Part shown: one piece after another, positions 1-10,400 of the stretch
Layout: every line of letters starts with the position of its first letter
Numbering within the stretch: position 1 is the first letter of the stretch
Origin: Adineta vaga
Lineage: Eukaryota; Rotifera
Length of the DNA: 64,000 bases
Direction of reading: 5' to 3'
Assembly: GCA_021613535.1 (NCBI GenBank)
Contig: CP075494.1
Span: 2,666,001-2,730,000 of the forward strand
Program-made: the position numbers and the translations under genes
The notes under the pieces: model-generated
Databases searched by the model: none
Seen by the model: only the letters and a program-made list of their open reading frames with translations
What the model was told of the DNA's origin: nothing

Positions 1-276
1 AAATAAAAAAAGCATTCACCAAAAAAATAACCAGTCTTATCCAAAATGCACTGAAAAAGAGTTCGAATCATGAAAGTCGATTCTCTATATCTGTGAATAT
101 TTTATATCACAGGCGATTAGCGGTAAAATTTTCCCCGTAGAACTGTTAGATATTGAACTATTAAGTGGTATTATTAAGTAATTCTGTGCGATAAAAACTA
201 AAGATGTATCCAAGTAGATACATCCGACTGGAAAGAGTTAATCCTTTATTACTTCGTCGAAAATTTATTAGCGTAC

Positions 277-1086
277 TTGATAAAATGCATATTCCATATA
301 TATCGTCACTTGATGAAGGTGTATGATGATGAATGTGTTTCATTAGCAAATCATTTTAATTGTTATTTAATGGCTACTGATAGTGATTATTTTTGTGATA
401 ATCTACATTGTGATTATATTCCATTTGAATCTCTTGATTTTATTCCAAAAACTAAACATGGATGTGTTTATTTAAAAACAAAAACATTAGCTTTAGCTTG
501 TTCTCTTTATGGTAATGATTATATTGAAAGAGATTTAACTATTAAAATTATTAATTATATGCGAATAATAGTGAATCAAAACAAACACAAAATCTTTGGA
601 ATGAATGAGAAATATGAATGTTGTAGATGAAGCTATTGATTATTTATTAAAAGAGACTTATTTAAATTCAACAAATGAATTATATCGATTTCGTTTATCA
701 AATAATTCTAATTCAGATCTTCATACAAATTCTATATTTATTCAACTTACTCAATCATATGTTAATACACTTCATATGGTAAAATATTATCTTTTTATTT
801 TAGAATAATAAAGAAATAAAAGATTTTATCGATGAAATTTTACAAAATATTAAAAATCAATATAATCATTCATTACCTTTATTTTTTGCTGATGCAATAA
901 TTACTCTGTAAAGCATTTATTGAAGTTAAAAAGAAACCATCAATATTTACTTATGCCATTCCGAATATTTTACCACGTTTTTCTATTTTATTTAAATATC
1001 AACAAGAACAAAATGATTTATCAATCAGTTTTTATCATCGGAAAGAAGATCAATTAGAAAAAGATGATTATTTTATAAACAAGTGA
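277..1086 (+). pseudogene. asteroid-like (XPG/FEN1-fold) gene fragment, frame-broken
   Basis: Three consecutive coding blocks on the + strand read as one protein only if the frame is shifted. Block 1 (277-630) contains ATDSDYFCDNLH and DYIPFESLDF, which resemble the acidic nuclease-like core and the following YIPF motif of asteroid/ASTE1-type proteins. Block 2 (605-778) lies in the next frame. Block 3 starts near 804. A possible 25-nt GT..AG gap at 779-803 would join blocks 2 and 3, but it is very short for an intron. A further +1 slip occurs at about 911, after which coding-like sequence runs to a stop at 1084-1086. The N-terminal nuclease half is missing. I infer a decayed copy; indel errors in the assembly are the alternative. 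The family assignment rests on motif resemblance only. Confidence 0.5.
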
Positions 1087-1580
1087 CGCTCATCGTATAC
1101 CGACTTACTTAACCCTCGACTGTAGAAGGAGAGTCTCTTTTTCTACGCACTCTCTCATCCTAGAAAGAAAAGAAATCGCAGCTTCAGCGTGGATGAACAT
1201 AAAACTTCCTGGACTCAATGGTACCCTCACACACACGATTAAATAGCATAGAATGATAGAGCTTTTTTCGTTCTATCATCCTATGTAAAAAGAAACTTTG
1301 ATCAAGCTTAATATGTGACACTAAAATGTCGTTGCTACTACTTTTTGGATATCCCTAAGTAAATGTAATAAATCTCAACATTAATCTTCCTTGTTGTTTT
1401 TTCTCATAAAAAAATATTTTTTGTCGTCTGTAAATATGCAAATATTTCATCATTTATTGGACTGTTAGTGTGCTGCATTGCATTAGTTTTTTTTACTTTC
1501 CTTCTTTTTTTTTTCATCACATCGTATAAAGACGCTTTACAGACCTTGACGCTGATAATAAACTTGCGCGTCATAAAAAC
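1087..1580. other. intergenic, AT-rich
   Basis: No coding frame supported. It has poly-T tracts at about 1490-1515 just upstream of the P450 gene and a weak CA-rich patch near 1230. Confidence 0.5.
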
Positions 1581-3144
1581 ATGTTTTTTCTACTTCTTAT
1601 TGTTCTACTAATAGTATTTTTCGTATACATTAAACTTAAATATTTTACACTGTATGGCCCAATACCAGGTAGATCACCACAGTTTCTTGTTGGTAATGTC
1701 CTTCAGACTGGTCTAAGCACTGGTAGATATATAGGAGACGTTGCAAAAGAATTTCAAGATAAATATGGTGATACTTTTCATATGTGGTTTGCACTTATAC
1801 ATGTCATTTTTGTATGTAATCCGGATGATGTTCAACATGTGTTCACACATCGGCATATTTATGAACAAGGTGATCTACATGCATCCCAACATCGAGTTGT
1901 TTTCAATGATGCATTGATGTGTAATATAGGATCCAAATATAAACGTCATGCATCTGTTGTTCTTCCTCTGTTCCGTCGTGGAAGAATCTTGAACAATTAT
2001 GATTTGATTGTTGATTGCACTGATAAACTACTCGATCAATGGCGTTCGAAAACTGGCACTGATCCTGGCTATGTTCATTTGAATGTTGTTGATCAATGTC
2101 AAAATTTATCATTGGCAATCTTTGGTTTTATTGCTTTCGATTATGATTTACAAACATTAGACGAAGTTAATATTGATAAGAAAAATAAGTTAACACAAGC
2201 TTTAAATGATTTTTTACAAATATTTCTCGAAACAACTCGTGTGCCGAATTTCTTAGCCAAGATGCTTTTGAAATTTAATTCTCGATATCAACGTGCAAAG
2301 GCAACTATTGATGAATATTTGAATAAAATAATGGAACAAGAACAGAGAAAAACACCCGAACAAATTGCTGAACAAAAACGAACTAGTTTGATTGCATCAT
2401 TGATTACTTCTTTACAGCAAGATGAGAAAGTGGAAGCAGCAAAATCCGAACAAGAGAAGAGAGGTTAATAACTTTTATAAAATTAAACGTTTTCTCAATT
2501 AATTTTCATTGTGTTCTTAAGGTTTATCTCGTGCAGAAGTGATCGATGAGTTACTTCTCTTTCTTGTAGCTGGCTCGGAAACAACAGGAAGCTCAGTTGC
2601 ATGGTTCATTTATTTTATGAGTAAACATCCTCGTATACAAGCTAAGATTAAAGAAGAAATTGGTGATAATACATATAATCGTATGACTGTCGAACAAGTT
2701 GAATCTTTGACTTATCTGGATTGTGTTCTTCAAGAAGTCTTTCGTTTTATCCCACCTGCTGCCGGTACAACTCGTACGTTAACTGTAGATGATCGATTAC
2801 CAGGAAGCGGTGTTCAGTTACATAAGGGTGATGAAGTATTCCTATCATTTTACAACTTAGCTCGAGATAAACGATGTTGGAAAATTGATCCTGATTTATT
2901 CTATCCGGAACGTTTCCAAGATGAAGATAAAGAACATCATCCTTACGCACTAATTCCTTTTGGAGCTGGCCATCGGCAATGTGTTGGGCAAGATTTAGCT
3001 CGTTTTGAGTTAAAAGTGATAGCAGCAAGATTAATGCAACATGTCACTTTTGGTGATGGTGGTGCTCAAGTCAATAGTGGTGGATATGTTCAAAAAATGA
3101 TTACTACACCCAAACATGTTGGTATTACTATTACATTTGATTAA
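1581..3144 (+). CDS. cytochrome P450 monooxygenase, two exons
   Basis: Exon 1 is 1581-2463 and exon 2 is 2522-3144, joined by a canonical 58-nt intron (2464-2521), giving 501 aa, a normal length for a microsomal P450. Residues 1-20 are a hydrophobic membrane anchor followed by a proline-rich hinge (YGPIPGRSP). The helix I oxygen-activation motif AGSETT is at 311-316, the ExxR motif EVFR at 366-369, PERF at 423-426, and the haem loop FGAGHRQCVG at 441-450 with the axial Cys448. All catalytic signatures are present, so it should be an active haem-thiolate monooxygenase of the endoplasmic reticulum using a reductase partner. The substrate and CYP subfamily cannot be told from sequence. Start chosen at the ATG directly preceding the anchor. 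Confidence 0.93.
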
Positions 3145-3459
3145 GATTAGAATATAGAGTTTTTAAGAGATGATCCATAAGAATATCGAACATTATCAAA
3201 GAGGATCATACTCAAAAGTTTTACCCCCTGTACTTTTTTTATTTTAATCGATAGTCTCTTCTTCAAGCTTCATATTGAAGCGCAGCACTTTTATTACCAA
3301 CATATGAATTCGAATAGTTTTTTTAGAGTCTTCGAATATAGCCATTTATTTCATTCTGTTATGCAAACAAGGGGGAAAAGCGGATTTTTTCGAATTAGAA
3401 TATCCAGAAAATCTTTTTTGGACTTTAGAATCTGTAAAATCCCAAATCTGGTTTTCCCT

Positions 3460-3507
3460 TAGGGTGCGGATGTGAGTGAAGAAGATATACCCACAACCAC
3501 ACCCTTA
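3460..3507. repeat. telomere-like hairpin R1
   Basis: The left arm AGGGTGCGGATGTGAGTG pairs imperfectly with the right arm CCCACAACCACACCCT. The centre contains GAAGAAGATATA, a version of the loop seen in several other copies. Confidence 0.7.
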
Positions 3508-3898
3508 ATGGATCTAAAATTAAGTCAAAAGAAGATGGTGCAACACCAACATATCCAATGACATTTATCGATATTTCATTATCATTAGAAAAGAATGCTG
3601 TCGAATTCAATGGTGCTGGTACACAAACTTCGAAATGTTGATATAAATGTTTATTTACTTTCGAACATTTAATTATGCCTAAAGAAATAGATGATCAAAA
3701 GAATTGATTTTAAGAATTTTCTTCTAGTTCTTATCTGTTAAATAAAACTAAAATTCCTTCATTCTTATTCTATACGTGATTAGATTTTATCGAATAAATC
3801 AAACTAAAATCATCGTCTGTTGTTGACATTCGTTTATGATGTCTTCTAGCGAAAGTAAAACGTCTTATATCTGCTCACATTTAGGTCAGGAACTCCTC

Positions 3899-3945
3899 TT
3901 GAGGGTGGGTGTGTTCGAGAGTAACTACCTATCACCCACACCCTT
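3899..3945. repeat. telomere-like hairpin R2
   Basis: The arms are TTGAGGGTGGGTGTG and CACCCACACCCTTC. The loop is GAGAGTAACTACC-like, different from R1. Confidence 0.65.
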
Positions 3946-4320
3946 CGTATCAATACTATTTTATTTTGATAGATATGTGTGTTGGCGCTTCAAATTAAAT
4001 CGACAATTAAGTTCGCACAGGCTATGAAAGTGAATTTTGTATACTATGCACGGATTCTGATGATTAATATTTAGTGCATGTGACAAAAAACAAAAGGGTA
4101 GATGAGACTGTCAGTTAAAAATAAATATACTCCTCCACACTCGTTTCACTCTTTCGAAAGAACATTCGAATTGAAAGTTTCATGAATAACTGAGTCATAT
4201 GAGAAGATCATATTTCAATGGATAAAACCAATTTCTGTTGTCAATATGATGAAATCTTTGTCTTGAATTTCATATTCTATATAAATTAAAGGATATACAG
4301 GTAAAAATCATTTGTTGATT

Positions 4321-6364
4321 ATGATCGATAGAAAAAAAAGATCATATGATGTGATTCTATCATTATTTGAAGAAACAGATGAACATCTTCTTGCATTAGA
4401 AATTCTTCTCTTGAAATTATGTTCAAATGAAGAGGAATCAAATTTATGTTTCAATCATTTATACAAATACGAAAATCATCCACGATGTACAATACTAATA
4501 ATTGCTATACTACAAAAGCGAGTGGGTTTAGTCAAAATGTTATTAAAAAAATTTCGAAAATCAATTGATTTAGAATTCCGAGGTTCGATTAAATATGGAA
4601 CTCACTTTAGATGTAATGTAAGTGCATTATCGGTGGCTGTATTTATTGACAATTTAAATCTAATTAGATTATTAATCGAAAATGGAGCTGATGTTCATAC
4701 AATGGATAATTATCGTGCAACACCATTACATTTAGCAACTGATCTTTGTAGATTTGATATTGTTAAATATTTCATTGAAGTACATGCTGATGTTCATAGA
4801 GTCAATATTAAAAACGAGATATGTTTAAATATCGCAGGATTTCATGGTCATTTACAACTCATTGAATATTTATTAGAACAACCTGCTGCAAATATTAATC
4901 ATCAAAATAGTAACGCTGACACACCTTTACATCTCGCTATATATAATAATCATATTGATGCTGTTAAACTTCTTTTATCATATAATAAAGTTCGAATTGA
5001 TATTCCAAATGATCAAAGTATGACTCCGTTAGAGATTGCTGCTGTTGATTTGAAGGAACAAATTGTTAATTATATATTAAATATTGAGAATTTAATTCAA
5101 ATTCAAGAAAAAATTCAAATATTAGAATTATTAGGTGCATCATTTTTATGTAGGTGCGAGGAAATTTTTGAATATGATAAAGCTTATGAATATTTAATGC
5201 GAGCGATGAGATTAAGAATATCAAATGGAGTTATCAAAATACCAAATCAACTAGGTTCAGCTTATAAAAATCATGTCGAATGTATTTCAATTGATGAACT
5301 TGAATCAATTCGTTATAAATATGATGATCTTCGTCTTGAAACATTAGTTATTTATGATCGTCTTTTATTATCAAAACATGGTTTAGAACTACTTCATTGT
5401 ATTCGAATTCAAGCTTCGGAATGTTTTGAAAATTCTGAACTTGATCGTTGTATTGATCTATGCTTCCGTGGATTAGAACTATCAATTATCAATAATGATA
5501 TCAATGTAAATATCCGAAATATTGATGACAGAATGTTCAATATTTCTTTATTTATGAAAAAAATCGGTGAAATCTATTTGAAAATGTTCTCATTAGAATG
5601 TTTTAACAATTCAACAAGAAACTTTCTCGAAATCTTTCATATGGCAATTCATCAATTTCGATGTATATATCAAAAGGTCATTGGATCACAATATTCAGAT
5701 GCAGCTTTTGCAACTTCAGAATATTCTTTTATATATAGCGTTTTAGCTTTACTTTATGTTGCTACAGAAGTAAGATTATAACAGGAAATTTATCATTATA
5801 ATCTCAATTTTGTTTTTCTTTCCTAGATTGATTTTACACATGATGAACAACAAAGATTCTATGAATTAATTCAATGGATAAATCAATTCTGTATACATAC
5901 GTATTATTTTTCTCCAACACTCTTGCATTTCTGTTGTATCAAAGTCGTATGTATAACATAACTAATTAAATAAACTTCTATTTTTTCTTTATCTTTATAG
6001 TTCGTTTTGTCCTGAAATTATTCAATTATTAATTGATTGTGATTTCGATGTTAATGCAGTTGATAGCAGAGGAGATACAGCCTTACATATTCTTTTTCAA
6101 GGGACTTCCAATTCAAATTTCTCAATTGCAGAAACTATTTTCAACCTATTTTTGAATACAAATCGATTGCATCCAGATTATATCAATAAAAATGGACAAA
6201 CTGCATTGAATGAAGCAAAAAATCCTCAGTTGATACGATTATATAAACGAAAAGTTCTTTTGAGTTTAAAATGTCAATGTGCAACACATCTCAATCAAAT
6301 GAAGATCAATTATGAAAACTATTTATCGCAAAATTTAATCAATTTTGTTGAAAAACATAAATAA
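4321..6364 (+). CDS. FEM-1-like ankyrin repeat protein (CUL2 substrate receptor type)
   Basis: Exon 1 is 4321-5769, then a 57-nt intron (5770-5826), exon 2 from 5827 to about 5946, a second intron ending at 6000, and exon 3 at 6001-6364. The N-terminal half holds about six ankyrin repeats (for example ATPLHLATDLCRFDIVKYF). The middle reads LELLGASF, then YEYLMRAMRLR, then ELESIRYKYDDLRLETL, the order found in FEM-1 homologues, and exon 3 ends with NAVDSRGDTALHIL and LKCQCATHL, matching the FEM-1 C-terminal ankyrins and tail. FEM-1 proteins are substrate receptors of CUL2 ubiquitin ligases that read C-terminal degrons. Odd: exon 2 ends in phase 0 at the only good donor (GTATGT, 5947) while exon 3 needs phase 2, so one base is missing or the donor is non-canonical. 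A donor at 5901 would fix the frame but skips conserved sequence. The Met at 4321 is the first ATG; an upstream exon is possible. Confidence 0.82.
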
Positions 6365-6870
6365 TCAACTTGATATGATAATCTATTTCATTTAATGAAT
6401 TTTTTTCAAATATATTTTGATTACATTGTAAAATTCAACAAAACATTATTTTGTTTGAAAAATTTTAAGGATATTACTGGAAGATGAAGTCTTTCATAAA
6501 AAAATATATACGGTTTGATTTATTTTTTTTTAAACATTCATAAGACGAAACATATTTTAAAATGTTTGGTTGTTAGTTAAATCATGTATATTCCATATGT
6601 GGGTATCGATCTACGATAGGTGCAGATTAGGTATTATGTGAGGTTTTGAATAGTAATATGTCAGGATATCTTTCCTATTCACATACTCACATACATGCAT
6701 TACCTTCACTTACTATCATGCGTATCCATTTTTATTCAGCGACACATTCACCATTATTGTCACACTTCATATCGACACAAATCGGTGCCTATACTACCAT
6801 TCAAATAAAATCTGGTCAAATCCAGTTAAAACCTAGATTTGGATTTGGTGCACGCCTAGTGTTGAAGAGC
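6365..6870. other. intergenic
   Basis: AT-rich, no supported gene. The + strand open frame at 6646-6951 has no recognisable protein and overlaps the transposase scrap, so it is treated as chance. Confidence 0.4.
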
Positions 6871-7257
6871 TCATGCAAGTCTTTTTTCATATTGCCACTT
6901 GTTACCAATAGTTTGGAACTTGGTTTGACTAATTTTTATACCTTTCTTTGATAATTTAAATGCAATTTGATTTACAGATTCGGTTGGATATTGAGCTACA
7001 ACCGATTGAATTATAGCATCTTGTTTCTGCGTTGTAGACTGTTTACGACCAGATTTTTGTTCAACTTCGACATTACCAGTTGTTTCATATCTTTCGAGCC
7101 AATTTCGCACAGTTGACTCACCGATTCTTAAATATCGTGAAGTATCAGCATTTGACATGTGTGGGCCACGCTCGTGTCTTGACAAGAAGGCAATATCCCA
7201 TATTTTCTTGAGGGTGTGGGTGTGTAGACGGGTCATCTCCAGTCGGATGCGAGCCAT
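6871..7257 (-). mobile_element. Tc1/mariner transposase fragment (HTH part only)
   Basis: The minus-strand frame has a transposase-like N-terminal region: an HTH with TSRYLRIGESTVRNWLERYE, then GNVEVEQKSGRKQSTT, then a second HTH-like segment ending KKGIKISQTKF. This order (paired helix-turn-helix domains joined by a GRP/GRK-like linker) is typical of Tc1/mariner elements. The DDE catalytic part is absent and no inverted repeats were found, so this is an immobile remnant. The first residues of the frame are coded by the telomere-like repeat at 7209-7226. Confidence 0.65.
7209..7226. repeat. telomere-like half element R3
   Basis: TTGAGGGTGTGGGTGTGT occurs without a clear complementary arm. 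It sits directly at the 5' side of the transposase scrap. Confidence 0.6.
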
Positions 7258-8238
7258 CTCTGAGGAGATGAATTATATCTCTTGGAAGATGCATCTCTAA
7301 AGGCATCTCGAGCATCCCCGATCTGCAGGATATGTGACACTACTCATTTAAGTATGCAAAAGAAAAAGGGAAAAAAATCGTGACTTCTATCTTGCGAAAA
7401 TATCCATCAGAATAATTATATAATTTCACTCGATAAATGATAAACAAGATAAATTACACGTGGAGAAAAAAAAAGTCTGTTTACATCACAAAAACGTATT
7501 GCATAAACATATTGAAATTCCTATTGGCTTTTTTTCTACGTATTGTGCAGTATATGTTAAGAAAACAGAAAATAAACGAAAGATAAAATAATTAATGTAA
7601 ATTTTATAGACGACTTAAACGTTCTTAAAAATCTCAGATGGAAGTTTTCACTCGATTATTTTATCACTGAATAGATAATGGTGAAAATGAATAACAAAAA
7701 GAAGGTCATAAGGAGTGATGGTATTATTAAGTTTCAATAGTTAAAGTTTTTTCGATTATTGATAAACCATCACTTTCGGACCTCCGTATATAATTCGAAT
7801 AGAATAATATATTAAATTGAAAGTGAATTGATATGGTGCAATAGCTAAGTGTCAGAACGACGAAAGGAGAAAAGAAAAAAAATGATTAACAGAAGCATTT
7901 TACCAGTATGAGTATGTAAAACTCAAACTTTGACAATAATTGTAAGATAAAGACTCGAATGTGATTGTACGATTCACAAAACAATAATAAATGACGAATC
8001 GATGAATAAACTTTATTTATATTCTATAACCATTTATCAATCTTATGAAACTTTTCAAAATCTTTTTTATTTATCTCCTGATTACTAAAATATTCATCAT
8101 TAACAATTCATTCTATTAATAAACTTTGCAATGAAACCATCTTGAAGGGTGTGGGTGTGGGTGTGGAAAGAAGAGATTCACATCCACACCCACACCCATC
8201 TATCGATAGAAGGAAATAAAAGGCAATGCCAGAGTATA
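7258..8238. other. intergenic with a dispersed repeat and a hairpin
   Basis: The part at 7262-7340 contains ATGCATCTCTAAAGGCATC and GCAGGATATGTGACAC, which recur in altered form near 29104 and 33780. The rest is AT-rich, with the hairpin at 8143-8199 and no supported gene. Confidence 0.4.
8143..8199. repeat. telomere-like hairpin R4
   Basis: The left arm AGGGTGTGGGTGTGGGTGTG carries three TGTGGG-type units. The loop is GAAAGAAGAGATTC. The right arm CATCCACACCCACACCC is its near complement. It is one of the cleanest copies. Confidence 0.75.
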
Positions 8239-8643
8239 TCAAAATGCACTGAAGTATGGAGAAACAGCATGCGTACAGCGCATGTGAGCAAGAGCGTCAC
8301 AATCTGATGTTATTTCAATCATTGGAACTAATTTTTCTGTTTTATTACGCATCAATTTTCTATTCCTTATAATTTTTGATAAAACTTCTTGTACAACTCC
8401 AATGATGTTAGTTGCAAACATTTCATTGAGTATTATTGTCTTTGGATCTGTTATACTAAGGGTACGAGTGAGCGTATTATCTTTCGTTGGAATATTGGCA
8501 CATTGACCATCAAGATTATAGTTTTTGATGGAAATGTCAAAAAAGAAAATCTTTCTTAAGGACTTCAATGACAAAGATGAATTTGACATAATGAAAGAAA
8601 AGTGCATATTTTTTATTAACGATATAATTGAGAAAATACTCAT
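8239..8643 (-). CDS. hypothetical protein, 134 aa
   Basis: I do not recognise this protein. The frame begins with a hydrophobic stretch (MSIFSIISLIKNMHFSF) and continues with a mixed, non-repetitive composition, including DNTLTRTLSITDPKTIILNEMF and a basic patch. It lies 21 bp downstream of the receptor gene on the same strand, and the hairpin R4 ends about 40 bp beyond its stop. It could be a real small gene, a 3' fragment, or chance; no family motif decides. Confidence 0.25.
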   Translation of the reverse strand: MSIFSIISLIKNMHFSFIMSNSSLSLKSLRKIFFFDISIKNYNLDGQCANIPTKDNTLTRTLSITDPKTIILNEMFATNIIGVVQEVLSKIIRNRKLMRNKTEKLVPMIEITSDCDALAHMRCTHAVSPYFSAF

Positions 8644-8664
8644 TAGTTTTAAAAAAAGATGAAA

Positions 8665-9570
8665 TTATGTGATTGTTCCAACTCGACTATTAATTCGTCG
8701 TTGAAGCAAATCTCGTGTACTTTTGATTGCATTAGGAAATACACATAAACAAACAATAGGTAAGAGAAGTGGAACAAAATAAAGTAAAAAATAAATTGTT
8801 GATAAATGTTCATACATAAATCCTGGATATCCAGTAAATCTAACGAAACCTATTAATGTTAACGGTAACCACCCAATCATATAAAGAGATGAAACAAACC
8901 ATAATTGAAAGGCCATTCGACGATGACGACGCCAGGTTACAGCTTGATGACGAGCTAATTTTTCATAGATAACTCGACTAATAAGAGTTATATTTGTAGT
9001 TACAATAATAATAATTGGAATCATGATATTCAAAACTAGATGAAGCACACCAAGAATACCTCCATGAACTGTTTGAAAACATGGATTATCACAAATAACT
9101 TGATTAAAATCCCATACACTAACACAATCTGGACTAATAACTATGACAGCAAAATACCATGAACCTGGCCATAGCATACAAAGCAGAATTGGAATAAAAT
9201 GAAGGATCCATTTTTTCCACCATGTGCCAACTAAAAATCTCGGATAAAATACAAAAAAGTATCGTTCAACTGATGCCCATGCCATTAGAATAACACAACC
9301 TGTATTCGACGAATATTCATACCAATTCCACCAAACACAATAAGTATTTGTTGCTGGCCATATTCTTTCAAAATAATAAAAACTAATTGGCATTGGTATA
9401 AGAACTAATAATTGAATAAAATTAAATACAAGAAGAACAATCCATATATGATTTTTAGGTTTTAAACTAACGATTTGATTTGTTAGAAAATAAAAAAACA
9501 ATAAAATCGATATGATAATAGCTGGAATTTCAAATACTAATAACAATAGAAATTTGATAATGTTTGTCAT
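8665..9570 (-). CDS. rhodopsin-like seven-transmembrane receptor (orphan)
   Basis: Single exon, 301 aa, the normal size for the short bdelloid class A receptors. There are seven hydrophobic segments, with a Cys-bearing loop before TM3 (TNTYCVWWNWYEY), an ERY box at the end of TM3 (ASVERYFFVFYP) in place of DRY, a WLP-type TM6 (MIGWLPLTLIG), and a short basic tail (STRDLLQRRINSR). It should act at the plasma membrane through G proteins. The ligand is unknown, though such receptors often group with neuropeptide receptors. Confidence 0.85.
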   Translation of the reverse strand: MTNIIKFLLLLVFEIPAIIISILLFFYFLTNQIVSLKPKNHIWIVLLVFNFIQLLVLIPMPISFYYFERIWPATNTYCVWWNWYEYSSNTGCVILMAWASVERYFFVFYPRFLVGTWWKKWILHFIPILLCMLWPGSWYFAVIVISPDCVSVWDFNQVICDNPCFQTVHGGILGVLHLVLNIMIPIIIIVTTNITLISRVIYEKLARHQAVTWRRHRRMAFQLWFVSSLYMIGWLPLTLIGFVRFTGYPGFMYEHLSTIYFLLYFVPLLLPIVCLCVFPNAIKSTRDLLQRRINSRVGTIT

Positions 9571-9900
9571 TGGTTTTGTTAATCTTTCGATACAAAATGA
9601 ATAGTTCCTTGAAAATGTCTCAGTAGATTTTAAAATGACGTTGCCAAAGGTTTTTATAAGATAAAAACTAGATTATAGAATAAGATGATTATAATAATAA
9701 AAATTTTTTTATAATGAATTATCTAGGACATGTCAAAATGAAAATGACATTTACATCATAAAGTAGACCTCAAGAAATTTTCTATCTTGACCCTTAGATA
9801 AAAGAAATATAATTAACGAGAAATTATTGTTCAACATGTTTCATCCATTTTTTCTTCTTATTTGATATGATCATTGTGACAGTTTTTTTTAATTAATGTT
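9571..9900. other. intergenic
   Basis: AT-rich upstream region of the receptor at 8665-9570; no gene or clear regulatory signal. Confidence 0.4.
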
Positions 9901-10400
9901 GAGAAAACTCAGTTTCATTGACGTAGCTAGGGGGTGGCCATTGGGCAATTGCCCAATAGCTCAAAATTTATTGCTCAATAAATATATAAAAACGTTTTCT
10001 TTGCTCTTTACTTTTTATTCCCTTGACTGAAGGGAGGGTGATACGAAAAAAACTAAAATGGTTAGTGTGCTTGTGGTAGGTCAGAAAAACATTTTTTCAA
10101 AATCATCTAAAACATTCAAAAATGATAATAGGATGGGTCTAGGTCGAGTGAGGAGGGGAGGAGCGTATCAGAGGGAGGTCAAAGGTAAAAAAAACAGTTT
10201 TTCGAAGTCGCCTTAAAAGTCGGAAAAACTCGATCTTTGATGAGTTCTGAGGCCAAACGAACAGATTCCCTTGGCTGAAGGGACGGTAATACCAAAGAAC
10301 TGAAAAAGTATATTTATTAGTTTATAGCAGGTCAACGGTCAGATGTTCTTACTTTTGAGAATGTGGTGAGGGGAGATATCGTCGATCAGCAGTAAATAAC
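9901..10400. repeat. degraded repetitive element with internal repeats and palindrome
   Basis: It contains a perfect 18-bp palindrome at 9940-9957 (ATTGGGCAATTGCCCAAT) after a G-run (CTAGGGGGTGG), a setting often seen near transposon ends. A unit starting TTCCCTTGACTGAAGGGA (10018) recurs as TTCCCTTGGCTGAAGGGA (10265), each followed by GGTAATAC/GGTGATAC and AGGTCA blocks, so the region is built from diverged direct repeats about 245 bp apart. No coding capacity was recognised. Confidence 0.45.

Larger units (their letters stand above)
3145..4320. other. intergenic with two telomere-like hairpins
   Basis: No supported gene. It holds the hairpins at 3460-3507 and 3899-3945. An ATG at 4218 opens a short frame that could be a 5' exon of the next gene (a TACAG precedes 4301), but this is unproven. 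Confidence 0.4.

Noticed and set aside
60-72. GTTCGAATC resembling a tRNA B box
   Set aside because: No A box or clover-leaf can be formed upstream.
1903-3028. Two minus-strand frames opposite the P450
   Set aside because: Shadows of a gene with all P450 motifs on the + strand.
6646-6951. + strand 101-aa frame
   Set aside because: No family features, overlaps the transposase scrap on the other strand, and lacks a codon bias similar to real genes nearby.
8143-8165. G-quadruplex at hairpin R4
   Set aside because: Only three clear GGG tracts plus a GG; possible but not supported better than the hairpin reading.
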